Of a stretch of 64,000 bases of DNA, positions 1-8,817 are shown piece after piece. Made by a program: the position numbers and the translations under genes. The stretch's first letter is position 1, and the number at the start of each line of letters is the position of its first letter. The stretch comes from Aneurinibacillus soli (GTDB lineage Bacteria; Bacillota; Bacilli; Aneurinibacillales; Aneurinibacillaceae), in NCBI RefSeq assembly GCF_002355375.1, contig NZ_AP017312.1, positions 1,381,001 through 1,445,000 on the forward strand, written 5' to 3'. Below the pieces are notes generated by a model. That model made no database searches and was not told the DNA's origin. It worked only from the letters and a program-made list of their open reading frames with translations.

Positions 1-2
1 TT

Positions 3-533
3 TTCCTATGGAGTAGAGGAGAAGCACCACAGATTGATCCGTATGCGCATGTAAAAAAATATGAGCCCGCCCTGCATAGCGAGCTGACGCGGTACGGTTT
101 GGAGCAGCAAACCGATGTCTTGTTAGCACTGATGTATCAGGAAAGCCAGGGCAAAGGTGGAGACCCGATGCAGGCATCCGAATCAGCAGGATTGTCGCCG
201 AACACCATTACAGATCCCAAACAAAGCATCCGGCAGGGCGTTCGTCATTTTCATAACGTGTATATATATGGTAAGAAGAAGCATGTAGATATGGCGACGA
301 TTATTCAGGCGTACAACATGGGGCCTGGCTATATTGACTTTGTGGCTGCACATGGCCAGAAGCACTCCGAAGAACTGGCCAGACAGTACTCTGCGATTCA
401 AGTAAAAAAAGCGCCGAATGTATACAAATGCGGTGATGATCAGGGAAACTTTCGGTATCCATATTGCTATGGGGACTTTTCGTATACAACAAAAATACTA
501 CAGGTAGAACCAAAAATAAAAGGAGAACTGTAG
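3..533 (+). CDS. Lysozyme-like muramidase domain protein (5' end outside window)
   Basis: The reading frame is open from the first bases of the window, so the gene begins upstream and only its C-terminal part of about 176 residues is present. The sequence has the bacterial lysozyme-like pattern: a catalytic-type ALMYQESQGKG near the start, MQASES, then an AYNMGPGYIDF motif typical of the CwlT N-terminal/YocA muramidase fold, which cleaves peptidoglycan glycan strands. An internal TTG at 99 could be mistaken for a start, but the family domain already begins before it (EPALHSELTRYGLEQQTDVLLALM). It would act outside the membrane; any signal peptide or anchor lies upstream. Assignment is from motif recognition only. 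Confidence 0.75.
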   Translation, partial: FLWSRGEAPQIDPYAHVKKYEPALHSELTRYGLEQQTDVLLALMYQESQGKGGDPMQASESAGLSPNTITDPKQSIRQGVRHFHNVYIYGKKKHVDMATIIQAYNMGPGYIDFVAAHGQKHSEELARQYSAIQVKKAPNVYKCGDDQGNFRYPYCYGDFSYTTKILQVEPKIKGEL

Positions 534-698
534 ATACCGGGCGATGGGGCAAAAGTAAAAACCGTAGCAGATGAAGGCTAGATGCTAGAAATTACTTTGA
601 AAAATAAATGACTCTTTCACTGTTACGGTTGCAAACTTATTCCGATATGTGGTATTAAAGAGTAAGATGACTTTTTTCCTAAGCTAAGAGGTGCTTCT

Positions 699-2873
699 AT
701 GGATACTGCTTTCGACAATCAATTTATTCTTGAAAAACTACATGCATTCACTTCATCTATTTCAGAAAATGAAACGCATCAGAACAAGCATGACGGAACC
801 ATGGAGCAGATTCATACACTTGTGAATAACTTTGCAGATGTATGGCGAGCACTAGATGAATCAACAATTGTGGCGCTGACGGATACAGCCGGAAAAATTA
901 TATACGCAAATGAAAAATTTTGCGAAATATCGAAATACTCAAGGGAAGAACTGATCGGAAATACCCATCGTTTGTTGAATTCAGGGTACCACGGACGAGA
1001 ATTTTTTCAGAAGATGTGGGACACTATTATCAGAGGCGAAGTATGGAGCGAAGAAGTAAAGAATAAAGCAAAAGACGGAACATTTTACTGGGTCAAAACA
1101 ACCGTTGTCCCGCTTCTTGATGATGACGGTATGCCGTATCGCTATATCACGTTTCGTACCGATATTACAGAAGGGAAAATGGCAGAAGAAAAGCTCCGCG
1201 AGGGTTTGAAAAACGATTTTATTCGCACAGTAAATGCGCTTCACAACATTGTATTCAAGCTCCACCGCAATGAAAATGGTGTGCCGGTTTACACTTTATT
1301 TGAAGGAAAGCTCGCTAGTCAGCTCGGTCTTCGTACCGGCAATGTACTTGGCAAAACTCCATATGACGTGTTTCCTATAGAGGTAGCAGAACTTATGGAT
1401 CAGCATAATCTTGAGGCATTTGACGGCAAGCGAGTGATCTATAATCATCGCTATATGAATCGTGATTTCCATACCACATTATCACCGATTATTGAAAATA
1501 ACAATGTCATTGAGATTATTGGTTCCACAAGTGAAATTACAGATTTGAAGCGTGCAGAGGAAATCATTCGTCGCATGGCGTATCAAGATTCTTTAACTAA
1601 ACTTCCGAATCGCAGGATGTTTACAGAAGATCTGACACGCGCCTTACAAAAAGCGAGTGAAGCAGATTATGAAATCGCTGTGCTGTTTATTGATCTTGAT
1701 CGCTTCAAACAGATTAATGATACGTTTGGTCATAGTATTGGGGACAAGCTGCTTGTGAATGTGGCAGAACGGCTGATTGAGTATATGACTGGAGATGGGC
1801 ATGTGTACCGCCTGGGTGGGGATGAATTTGTTGTACTTATCCGGGAAGTAGACGCGAAAGCAAGTGCGGAGATTGTCGCGCGTGAACTGCTTTATGCGTT
1901 TCGGACAACATTTCCGCTCGATCATCATGAGTTTTTCATTACGTGCAGTATTGGGATTGCCATCTATCCTTTTGCGGGGCTTGATATGGAATCGTTAATG
2001 AAGAACGCAGATACGGCGATGTATTATGCCAAAAATCATGGACGTAACGGGTATCGTTTCTATACACCTGAAATGAACGCTACATACGAAGATCATTTGC
2101 GGCTTGAGATTGACTTGCGTCGCGCGCTTGAGAACCAGGAGTTTGAGCTGTACTATCAACCTAAAGTGGACATTGATACCGGAAAGTTGACGGGGATGGA
2201 AGCTCTCTTGCGCTGGAATCATCCGAAAAAAGGCTATATTTCTCCTGCATCCTTTATTCCAATTGCGGAAGAGACGGGGCTTATTATCCCACTTGGAGAA
2301 TTGGTACTGAAAATGGCATGCGCCCAGAACAAAAAATGGATGGAAGCGGGATACCCTAAACTTTGTGTGGCTGTGAATGTATCAGCCATCCAATTTCAAC
2401 AGCCGGATTTTGTACTTCTTATCGAGATGATTCTGCAGTCGACTGGGCTTGATCCGGAATATCTTGAACTTGAAATGACAGAGAACAGCATGATGAATGA
2501 TGTGGAAGAGAGTCTGTCTACCCTTCGCGAACTGCATCAGCTCGGGATTTCGATTGCGATTGATGACTTCGGAACGGGATATTCGTCGCTCGGGTATTTG
2601 AAGAGATTCCCGATCAATGCATTAAAAGTCGACCGTTCTTTCGTCAAGGATGTTACGACGGATGCGGGAGATGCGGCGATTGTAAAAGCAGTGATCCATC
2701 TGGCGCACAGTATGGGACTTACTGTGGTGGCAGAAGGAGTGGAAACGGAGGAGGTTCTCCGCTTTTTGCGTGAACAAGAATGTGATGAGGTGCAGGGCTA
2801 TTATTATAGTCGGCCACTTCCAGAACGGGAGTTTACCGATCTTCTTGAAAGAGGTATATGTTTTACTTCCTAA
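699..2873 (+). CDS. PAS-PAS-GGDEF-EAL cyclic-di-GMP signalling protein
   Basis: Soluble 724-residue sensor enzyme. A PAS domain lies at about residues 50-165 (IVALTDTAGKIIYANEKF, then FYWVKTTVVPLLDDDG), followed by a second PAS-like segment at about 170-285. The diguanylate cyclase domain carries an intact RLGGDEFVVL near residue 372. The EAL phosphodiesterase domain (EALLRW at about 501, ELEMTENSM, DDFGTGYSS at about 621, VVAEGVET) keeps the metal and catalytic residues. No RxxD inhibitory site is visible just before GGDEF. Both c-di-GMP synthesis and breakdown are possible on paper; in composite proteins of this type the phosphodiesterase often dominates. There is no transmembrane segment, so the signal is probably cytoplasmic. 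The ATG has a GAGGTG-type ribosome binding site. Confidence 0.9.
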   Translation: MDTAFDNQFILEKLHAFTSSISENETHQNKHDGTMEQIHTLVNNFADVWRALDESTIVALTDTAGKIIYANEKFCEISKYSREELIGNTHRLLNSGYHGREFFQKMWDTIIRGEVWSEEVKNKAKDGTFYWVKTTVVPLLDDDGMPYRYITFRTDITEGKMAEEKLREGLKNDFIRTVNALHNIVFKLHRNENGVPVYTLFEGKLASQLGLRTGNVLGKTPYDVFPIEVAELMDQHNLEAFDGKRVIYNHRYMNRDFHTTLSPIIENNNVIEIIGSTSEITDLKRAEEIIRRMAYQDSLTKLPNRRMFTEDLTRALQKASEADYEIAVLFIDLDRFKQINDTFGHSIGDKLLVNVAERLIEYMTGDGHVYRLGGDEFVVLIREVDAKASAEIVARELLYAFRTTFPLDHHEFFITCSIGIAIYPFAGLDMESLMKNADTAMYYAKNHGRNGYRFYTPEMNATYEDHLRLEIDLRRALENQEFELYYQPKVDIDTGKLTGMEALLRWNHPKKGYISPASFIPIAEETGLIIPLGELVLKMACAQNKKWMEAGYPKLCVAVNVSAIQFQQPDFVLLIEMILQSTGLDPEYLELEMTENSMMNDVEESLSTLRELHQLGISIAIDDFGTGYSSLGYLKRFPINALKVDRSFVKDVTTDAGDAAIVKAVIHLAHSMGLTVVAEGVETEEVLRFLREQECDEVQGYYYSRPLPEREFTDLLERGICFTS

Positions 2874-2924
2874 TGTGCTGAAGGGGACGATAGTTCGTAT
2901 GCGAAGCAGGAAACAAAAAAAATT

Positions 2925-3476
2925 GTGGGCTTTCTTTTATTTCTTCTGGTGCTTGGGGCCGGGTATATTGGATGGGCCTATGAAAAAATGACAGAAGCGG
3001 CAAGTCGTCATGCAGAGCCTGGGATTCCGTATATGATTGTGCTGGGCGCTGCAGTGCATGGAGAGACAATGTCCTGGACGCTGCAAAACCGGATGGAAAC
3101 CGCGCTTGCCTACCTGCGTGCCAATCCGCAGACGAAAGCGATCGTATCCGGCGGGCAGGGAAGAGGCGAAGACGTCACGGAAGCGAGTGTCATGCAGAAG
3201 TTTTTGCTTGCGAATGGCATTGCCTCAGAACGGGTTCTGCTAGAAGATAAGTCAACTTCCACAGCGGAAAATATTCGCTTCTCGCATAAGTTTTTGACAG
3301 GAAATCGTGTGGTGCTTGTGACGAATGATTTTCATGCGTACCGGGCGTTATGGCTGGCAGAGCGGGAAGGGATGCAGGCGGATATATTAATTGCACCAAC
3401 GCCGCCGATTGTGCGTACGCAAATGTGGCTGCGTGAATATGTAGCACTAGGTAAATCACTCTTATTTGATCGTTAA
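2925..3476 (+). CDS. DUF218 (SanA/ElyC/YdcF-like) membrane-anchored protein, likely frameshifted start
   Basis: DUF218-fold protein: IVLGAAVHGE, AIVSGGQGRGEDVTEA, the STSTAENIRFS motif, VVLVTNDFHAYRA. Family members are anchored by one N-terminal helix and are linked to envelope functions. The open frame starts at a poorly supported GTG (2925), directly at the hydrophobic helix, without the usual basic head. A well-placed ATG at 2899 with an AAGGGGA Shine-Dalgarno encodes MRSRKQKK in another frame. That frame joins this one across a run of eight A (2915-2922), giving MRSRKQKKIVGFLLFLLVLG, a normal signal anchor. The gene may therefore depend on slippage, or the A-run may be a sequencing or natural indel. 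It lies 26 nt (to the ATG) after the EAL gene. Confidence 0.8.
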   Translation: MGFLLFLLVLGAGYIGWAYEKMTEAASRHAEPGIPYMIVLGAAVHGETMSWTLQNRMETALAYLRANPQTKAIVSGGQGRGEDVTEASVMQKFLLANGIASERVLLEDKSTSTAENIRFSHKFLTGNRVVLVTNDFHAYRALWLAEREGMQADILIAPTPPIVRTQMWLREYVALGKSLLFDR

Positions 3477-3515
3477 AAAACGCTGTAGAGCCGGGGGGCT
3501 ATACAGCGTTTTTTT
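3475..3515. terminator. Bidirectional intrinsic terminator
   Basis: AAAAAACGCTGTA pairs with TACAGCGTTTTTTT around a GC-rich loop. It sits between the convergent DUF218 gene and the YcdB-like gene and has a U-run in both directions. Confidence 0.85.
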
Positions 3516-3520
3516 CATGT

Positions 3521-5224
3521 TTAGTAATTGTCCGATTCGAAGGGAACCGTCGTATAGGTACCGGTCCGGGCATCCACATAGGAATCGCCTGGAATCGGTC
3601 CTGTAATGCGGTATACAAGTACAGGAGACGGGGCTCGCTGCCCGAAATAATCAGGCCACATATATTCTAACATAAGCTTTGTGTTCTGAGAAAACGTGCG
3701 GGCTACATCAGCGCGAGATGCGAGAGAAGATGCAGGCGGCAGGCTAGGAGCCGGGCGCTCGGGTGATAAAGAAAAGCTGGTGATTTCGCCTGCTGTATTT
3801 ACGGTAACAAAGCTAGAGCGGTCACGTATCGGAATTCCGTCTTTCTGCTCAGTAAAGCGGAACTCATACTCTCCCATCTGGTTTTCTTGTACGAAAGTCT
3901 GGATTTTTGTTTTGTCTGCCCAGAATGGGAGAGTCTCCTTTTCACTGGAATGAAAATAATAGACTTTCATGGAATCAGCAGTAGTGGACACATAAGTTTG
4001 GATAAATTGAGCCGCTTTCTCGAACGCTTCTTCCTTTGTGACCATCTGATCTTCCTGACCTGTTTTCGTTACATCTACATGTAGAATTTGTTTAGTTACT
4101 TTATCGATCATAACATTAGCAGCGGCATTCGTATCATCGTTCCACCACGTATAAGCTACTGCCGTATTGACATATTGAGGATGAACGATCTTCTGCTCTT
4201 GCTCATCCACCTTCCAGCCGCTTACATCTACTCCGCATACGTTGAGGAGAACATGGGCTGCTTCTTCCTGAGAGGAAGCGTGCAGTTTTTGTTCCGCCGG
4301 TGCAAGAGATATCTGTTTCCATGGTTCAAACCGATTTTCCGATTCGTTCTGTACGTCACCTGTTACAAGGTCAACCGCTTTGCCGGTAAAAGCGTTCACT
4401 GCAACCGGGAGATTCATATCATAGCGAAGCACGGGTTGAATCGTTTTTATCCCATTTTTTCCTTGCGTATAGGAAGGCTGCTGTTCCACATAGGAAAGGG
4501 ATACACGTTCCGGCGTGAACAGATGCTTTTTCAACGTATCCGTTTTGAGTGCATCCTTTGGATCAGGCAACACAGCTTGCGAAAGGGATGGCGGATTGTA
4601 TTCAAAGCGTACAACATGCCCGGTAGCATCGACATCCATACGCGGTCCGACGCCGCCCGTAGACGTTGGAATTCCGTTAATGAGTAGCGGGAATTCGACA
4701 GTTCGGTGTGCCCATGTCGATTTAGTCCCATCCGGGTATTGAATAGACGAGGAGCCTCGGCCGTTTGAGACAGGAGTTCCGAATTGGGACAGTTGTTTCG
4801 AGCCGAACCAATTAAATAGAAACTTCTGTGCTTGTTCTTTGGCGAAGGAAGCGGAAGGTTCTAAAGACGAGCTTCGATCATGAAATTGGAAAGAAAAGCT
4901 TCGTAGTTCGCCTGTCTTACTACGGATATCGATATAGGCACTCGATAAGGGCGTTGGATCCTCTCCTTCGAGCATACGAATCGTTGTAATGCCGGTCTGG
5001 TCAGATGTAGAGCAGTTTTTAAGCTGTAGCTTTTTTAATTTTGGTTCCATTGTAAATAGCCGATCCAGTGTTTTCTGGACGGCAGGTGTAAGCTGACTTT
5101 TACTTGCAGATTGTATGGTTAAAGGCATACTCCCTGTGGCAGCTGCCTCGGCCGGAATGGCAGAGAGAGTTGTCCCGAGGCCGGTAAGCAGCAGAGCTGC
5201 TGCCAGGCAGGTGTTCCGTTTCAT
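3521..5224 (-). CDS. Secreted YcdB/YcdC-domain (DUF4901) protein
   Basis: A 567-residue exported protein. The N-terminus is a classic Sec signal peptide (basic MKRN, hydrophobic core, cleavage after PAEA at about residue 27). The rest resembles the YcdB/YcdC repeat family: two similar halves of about 250 residues with PepSY-like segments (KEEAFEKAAQFIQTYVS; DVDATGHVVRFEYNPPSL). Such proteins occur in many spore formers, usually without known activity; they may be protease-propeptide-like. No catalytic motif was seen. The ATG is preceded by AAGGGGGAAAGG. It is monocistronic and convergent with the DUF218 gene. Confidence 0.7.
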   Translation of the reverse strand: MKRNTCLAAALLLTGLGTTLSAIPAEAAATGSMPLTIQSASKSQLTPAVQKTLDRLFTMEPKLKKLQLKNCSTSDQTGITTIRMLEGEDPTPLSSAYIDIRSKTGELRSFSFQFHDRSSSLEPSASFAKEQAQKFLFNWFGSKQLSQFGTPVSNGRGSSSIQYPDGTKSTWAHRTVEFPLLINGIPTSTGGVGPRMDVDATGHVVRFEYNPPSLSQAVLPDPKDALKTDTLKKHLFTPERVSLSYVEQQPSYTQGKNGIKTIQPVLRYDMNLPVAVNAFTGKAVDLVTGDVQNESENRFEPWKQISLAPAEQKLHASSQEEAAHVLLNVCGVDVSGWKVDEQEQKIVHPQYVNTAVAYTWWNDDTNAAANVMIDKVTKQILHVDVTKTGQEDQMVTKEEAFEKAAQFIQTYVSTTADSMKVYYFHSSEKETLPFWADKTKIQTFVQENQMGEYEFRFTEQKDGIPIRDRSSFVTVNTAGEITSFSLSPERPAPSLPPASSLASRADVARTFSQNTKLMLEYMWPDYFGQRAPSPVLVYRITGPIPGDSYVDARTGTYTTVPFESDNY

Positions 5225-5432
5225 AACCTTTCCCCCTTGATTCTCTCTTTAATAAGTTCGTTCAATTTTCCTCTATTGTATGATAGCGGAAGCAATATAT
5301 TTCAATGATACTTCATAAAAGAAAGATTGCAAGAGAAGCTCTCTCATTTTTCTGCAAAAATAAGTGAGGAGAAGGTATTCGCCTTTTCTCATCGTATTGT
5401 GCAGGTGCCTCTCTCCTTATTATATGAACAGG

Positions 5433-5441
5433 CATATGATA
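5433..5441 (+). promoter_or_regulatory. Possible sigma-K/sigma-E type -10 element
   Basis: CATATGATA fits the mother-cell sigma-K -10 pattern CATANNNTA, 28 nt before the ATG of the Arg-rich small gene. The -35 position (about 5412-5416) lacks the expected AC core, so support is partial. Confidence 0.35.
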
Positions 5442-5468
5442 AAGAAGAAAGAGAGAGGAGGTAAGCTC

Positions 5469-5594
5469 ATGAGTCCTCGCCGCCGACCAGTCCGACGTAC
5501 ACGAGTCGTGATTCTGCATGAAGGTCAATCTGTTCGATTCTTGTGTAATGGACGCCGCATTATCGTCCGTTGCCGTCGCCGTCGCTTATTTTAA
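5469..5594 (+). CDS. Arg-rich 41-residue protein, probable spore-associated
   Basis: The ATG at 5469 is preceded by a very strong GAGAGAGGAGG Shine-Dalgarno. The 41-residue product is extremely basic: MSPRRRPVRRTRVV near the start and VRCRRRRLF at the end, with an HEGQSVRFLCNGRR middle. A mother-cell-type -10 (CATATGATA) lies upstream and a good terminator follows. Short Arg-rich tails of this type occur in Bacillales coat proteins, and the CotX-like protein at 12.6-13.1 kb has a similar basic head. Nucleic-acid binding is another possibility. No family was recognised; the gene call rests on the RBS, promoter and terminator framing. Confidence 0.6.
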   Translation: MSPRRRPVRRTRVVILHEGQSVRFLCNGRRIIVRCRRRRLF

Positions 5595-5602
5595 TGATGG
5601 AG

Positions 5603-5632
5603 AAAGCGCCTGAGTTGTTACAGGCGCTTTTT
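5603..5632 (+). terminator. Intrinsic terminator after the Arg-rich gene
   Basis: AAAGCGCCTG / CAGGCGCTTTTT with a short AT loop, 8 nt past the stop codon. Confidence 0.85.
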
Positions 5633-5710
5633 CATGTCAAGCTTGAAGCAGGATATACCAGACCGGGAGCAGAAAAGTATGAGTAAGTGATGGTAAAGGG
5701 GATGAACCAA

Positions 5711-6691
5711 GTGTCAAAACAACGATCCGCGCAGCTGAAAGAGCGACTCGTACTACCTGTTATAACGGCCCCGATGTTTTTGGTTTCAAGTCCGGAAATG
5801 ATTATTGCGGGATGCAAGGCCGGGATTATCAGCTCATTTCCGCTCCTGAATGCCCGCACGACAGATATTTTAGAACAATGGATGGAGCATATTACACAAG
5901 AGTTGGCGCAGGGGGCATGTGAGGATACCGCACGGCAGGTGGTTCCCTGGGCGGTAAATCTTATCGTACATCGGACGAATCAGCGGTATGAAGCCGATCT
6001 GGAATTGATCAAGAAGTACAAGCCACCGATTGTGATTACATCACTGGGAAACCCTCAGTCAGTTGTGAATATCGTACATGAATATGGAGGGCTCGTTTTT
6101 TCCGACGTGATCAATCTGACTCATGCTAGAAAAGCAGCTAAGATAGGAATCGATGGATTAATTCTTGTTTGCAATGGGGCCGGGGGACATGCGGGAACGC
6201 TTAATCCGGTTGCTTTCCTCGGAGCGGTAAAAGAATTTTGGGATGGCATTACGATTGTAGCCGGTTGCATCTCTCGTGGACAGGATATTCTGGCGATGGA
6301 AGTGCTTGGTGCTGATATGGTGTATATGGGAACACGCTTTATTGCTACGTCTGAAAGCTTTGCAAGTGAGGCGTATCAAAATATGCTGCAAGAATCTACT
6401 CTGGAAGATTTGATTTATACGGATGCGTTTAGTGGTGTAAATGCTAATTATCTCGTACCAAGTATTCGTAATGCAGGGCTTGATCCGAATCATCTGCAAA
6501 GGAAGGAATCGATGGATTTCTCTTTTTCACAAGTAGATGAAACAGAAGCAAAGGCGTGGAAACATATTTGGTCCGCAGGGCAGGGGGTAGGAGCAATTAA
6601 GAAGACGATGTCGATTGCTGACGTTGTGGCGGAGCTGCGAGAAGAATATGAGCAAGCGTATGCTGCATTAGTAGCGGGATATTCCAAGTAG
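5711..6691 (+). CDS. Nitronate monooxygenase-family FMN oxidoreductase
   Basis: TIM-barrel flavoprotein of the 2-nitropropane dioxygenase/nitronate monooxygenase family. Supporting features are TAPMFLVSSPEM at the N-terminus, the flavin-phosphate loop LVCNGAGGHAGT, VAGCISRGQDI, and GADMVYMGTRFIAT with the SxESFASEAY segment. The family oxidises nitronates or acts as an enoyl-type reductase on other substrates; the substrate here is unknown. The GTG at 5711 was chosen because AAAGGGG lies about 9 nt upstream. Upstream in-frame starts (5687 GTG, 5690 and 5702 ATG) have no spaced Shine-Dalgarno. A second family member begins at 63765. It is a single-gene unit with its own terminator. Confidence 0.82.
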   Translation: MSKQRSAQLKERLVLPVITAPMFLVSSPEMIIAGCKAGIISSFPLLNARTTDILEQWMEHITQELAQGACEDTARQVVPWAVNLIVHRTNQRYEADLELIKKYKPPIVITSLGNPQSVVNIVHEYGGLVFSDVINLTHARKAAKIGIDGLILVCNGAGGHAGTLNPVAFLGAVKEFWDGITIVAGCISRGQDILAMEVLGADMVYMGTRFIATSESFASEAYQNMLQESTLEDLIYTDAFSGVNANYLVPSIRNAGLDPNHLQRKESMDFSFSQVDETEAKAWKHIWSAGQGVGAIKKTMSIADVVAELREEYEQAYAALVAGYSK

Positions 6692-6703
6692 ATCGCACTC
6701 ACC

Positions 6704-6736
6704 AAGTCACTCTCCGGAGTGGCTTTTTAGTTTTTT
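6704..6736 (+). terminator. Intrinsic terminator
   Basis: AGTCACTC / GAGTGGCT hairpin followed by TTTT and a further T-run, just after the flavin oxidoreductase gene. Confidence 0.75.
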
Positions 6737-6750
6737 GGAGCGTAGTATTT

Positions 6751-6785
6751 ACACGAAGCCCTTCTACAAAGAAAGGCTTCGTGTG
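6751..6785. terminator. Hairpin at the 3' end of the chemoreceptor gene
   Basis: ACACGAAGCC (6751-6760) pairs with GGCTTCGTGT (6775-6784), immediately downstream of the minus-strand chemoreceptor. The U-run is weak, so terminator strength is uncertain. Confidence 0.5.
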
Positions 6786-6791
6786 TGTAGA

Positions 6792-8483
6792 TTAAAATTT
6801 AAATTGGTGTGTAAGTCTGTGTAATTCCTGTGACATGAGGTTAAGCTGATTAACTGATGTCGTTATTTCTTCCATGGAGGCGGTTTGCTCTTCCGTAGCG
6901 GCTACAACTTGTTGATTCATGCCTGAACTTTCTTCGGACAAATGTGAGATCTCCATAATCTGAGGCATCATTGTCTGCGAGTATTCGCTAACCTGAGTCA
7001 TTAATAAAACAACATCACGTGTACATGATTGAATCGTGTCTATTGTATCAGCGATACTATGGAAAGCGGAACCGGTTTGTTCCGCCATATGCAAGCCGGT
7101 TTCAACAGCTTTAGTACCCGTGTGCATGGACTCAATGGCGTGCTTTGTTTCATTCTGAATGCCATGAATGACAGACTGAATTTGATCAGCTGCAATACTG
7201 GATTGCTCAGCTAGTTTTCGTACTTCATCAGCAACGACAGAAAATCCTTTGCCGTGTTCGCCTGCTCTAGCTGCTTCAATCGCAGCGTTGAGAGCGAGCA
7301 AGTTCGTTTGTGCAGCAATCTTACTCATGATGCCAATAATTGTAGTGATTTCTTCTGCTTTTTCTCCTAATCCATTTATAACTCCTGCGGTAGCTTGTAC
7401 ACTCTGCTGCATTTGATGTAACTGCGTAAGAGTTTGTTGAACCAGCTTTGTGCCGTTGATTGACTTTTCTTCAGCTGATAGGGTAATGTCAGCTACGGTT
7501 TCGATAGAATGTGTTGCTTCTTTTATTGCTTGAGAAATGCCGGATACCGTTCTTACTGCCTGGTCTGCGTCTTCCACTTGTCGGTCAAGGCCAGTTGCTA
7601 TTTCCTGTACGGCAAGTGTAATTTGTTCGGTAGCTCGATTTGTTTGTTCGGCGCTAGCCGCGACTTCCTGCGAAGTAGAAGCGACAAGCTTGGCGTTTTG
7701 TTCAAACTGTTGAATTAAATAGTGAAGATTACCTACCATCTTATTGAAAGATGCAGCAACATCTCCGAGTTCATCCCCTCTATTTAATACGATACGTTGA
7801 GATAAATCAGCCCCGCCTTCTGCAATCTCACTTAACCGATCTCGCAACAAGTATAGTGGTTGAATGATTGAGCGCAAGATGAAAAATCCGATAATCAATC
7901 CGGATACGATCAATAGACTGATCACACTTCCAAGCAGAATTCTTTGATTGGATTCTGTTCTTTGTAATGTTAGATGATGTTCTTGTGTTTGCTTTTCAGT
8001 GGCTTTAACTAGATTATCGACGGCCGGGTCAAGTCCTTTTTTGCGAATGGTTCGCTCTTCTTGAAAGTGGATCTGGGATGCTTGAATTTTATCTCCATGA
8101 TTATACGTTGATATCATATGCTCATTTGCGGTTATGTACGCTTGGTACTGTTTATTTATCTCCTCTATTCCTTGTTTATCTTCGGAAAGAGATGCTGAAA
8201 GAGTACCGAGTTGCGTGATGTATGTTGTAATATCCGTTGCTTTCTTTTTGATTTCTTGTGGATATTCGGCTTTTCCTGTTAACAGAAAAGCACGTTCATC
8301 ATTGGAAATACCCGTAAGGCGATATTGAATCGATTTAAGCGTAACGCGCATTTGTTCGATTTCTAGCATTTCTTTCGTTTTTTCTTGAATCTTGCTCGAT
8401 GTAACAAACTGATAGATGCCTATACTGATAAGCGCAACTATTAGGACAACGAGTGCCCCAATAAGTTTGGTTCTAATCTTCAA
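6792..8483 (-). CDS. Methyl-accepting chemotaxis protein
   Basis: A 563-residue transmembrane chemoreceptor. TM1 lies at about residues 7-29; a periplasmic-side helical sensor follows at about 30-185 (four-helix-bundle/CHASE3 type, with a [16 protein letters not shown] segment). TM2 is at about 186-207, then HAMP ([19 protein letters not shown]) and a long cytoplasmic signalling coiled coil. Its hairpin tip is near-invariant: [20 protein letters not shown] followed by [20 protein letters not shown], which docks CheA/CheW. The start is TTG with AATGGAGGT about 11 nt upstream. It is monocistronic. The ligand cannot be read from the sequence. Confidence 0.93.
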   Translation of the reverse strand: MKIRTKLIGALVVLIVALISIGIYQFVTSSKIQEKTKEMLEIEQMRVTLKSIQYRLTGISNDERAFLLTGKAEYPQEIKKKATDITTYITQLGTLSASLSEDKQGIEEINKQYQAYITANEHMISTYNHGDKIQASQIHFQEERTIRKKGLDPAVDNLVKATEKQTQEHHLTLQRTESNQRILLGSVISLLIVSGLIIGFFILRSIIQPLYLLRDRLSEIAEGGADLSQRIVLNRGDELGDVAASFNKMVGNLHYLIQQFEQNAKLVASTSQEVAASAEQTNRATEQITLAVQEIATGLDRQVEDADQAVRTVSGISQAIKEATHSIETVADITLSAEEKSINGTKLVQQTLTQLHQMQQSVQATAGVINGLGEKAEEITTIIGIMSKIAAQTNLLALNAAIEAARAGEHGKGFSVVADEVRKLAEQSSIAADQIQSVIHGIQNETKHAIESMHTGTKAVETGLHMAEQTGSAFHSIADTIDTIQSCTRDVVLLMTQVSEYSQTMMPQIMEISHLSEESSGMNQQVVAATEEQTASMEEITTSVNQLNLMSQELHRLTHQFKF

Positions 8484-8644
8484 TGTTCAGCCAACCTCCA
8501 TTTGTAACAAAAGTGAATGATCATAGTGTTTATATTAGTATAATAGACTTATGTCATAAAAGAAATTTTTTAAATAAACTAATTATTCTGTGTTCTAGAT
8601 TTGGAATTTTTGGTTAGCTCATTCATTTGCATCGGATTTTAGCG

Positions 8645-8712
8645 TTTAAGGATCTTGGTTTCACACTGGAGCAAATATAGAGGCAAGGTTGGAACAGATC
8701 GACGAACTGCAC
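8645..8712 (+). pseudogene. Possible relic of a MerR-family regulator
   Basis: In the otherwise gene-free 8484-8817 gap, 8645-8677 reads FKDLGFTLEQI in one frame. After a stop and frame change, 8680-8712 reads EARLEQIDELH. These resemble the wing-to-dimerisation-helix part and the C-terminal coiled coil of MerR regulators. There is no start, DNA-binding helix or RBS. This looks like decayed debris; the match is short and could be chance. The rest of the gap holds only the hairpin at 8739-8782. Confidence 0.35.
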
Positions 8713-8738
8713 GTACTATGTAATTCTCTGAATAAGAA

Positions 8739-8782
8739 TCAGCTATCCTCTCTGTGTAGTTTTACAGAAAGGATAGCTGATT
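8739..8782 (-). terminator. Hairpin downstream of glyA
   Basis: TCAGCTATCCTCTCTGT pairs with ACAGAAAGGATAGCTGA with one mismatch. It sits 36 nt past the glyA stop; the U-run is short. Confidence 0.6.
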
Positions 8783-8817
8783 TCTCGCCTTATACTATAA
8801 ATTGAGTTTGATTTTTA

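Noticed and set aside
540-698. Possible c-di-GMP riboswitch before the GGDEF-EAL gene
   Set aside because: No conserved riboswitch core sequence visible; only a plain RBS was found.
4088-4687. 199-codon plus-strand frame inside the YcdB-like gene
   Set aside because: Overlaps a gene with signal peptide and RBS on the other strand; the product resembles no protein and has no RBS.
6751-6785. ACACGAAGCC...GGCTTCGTGT as a possible operator
   Set aside because: Position directly after the chemoreceptor stop fits a 3'-end hairpin better than an operator.
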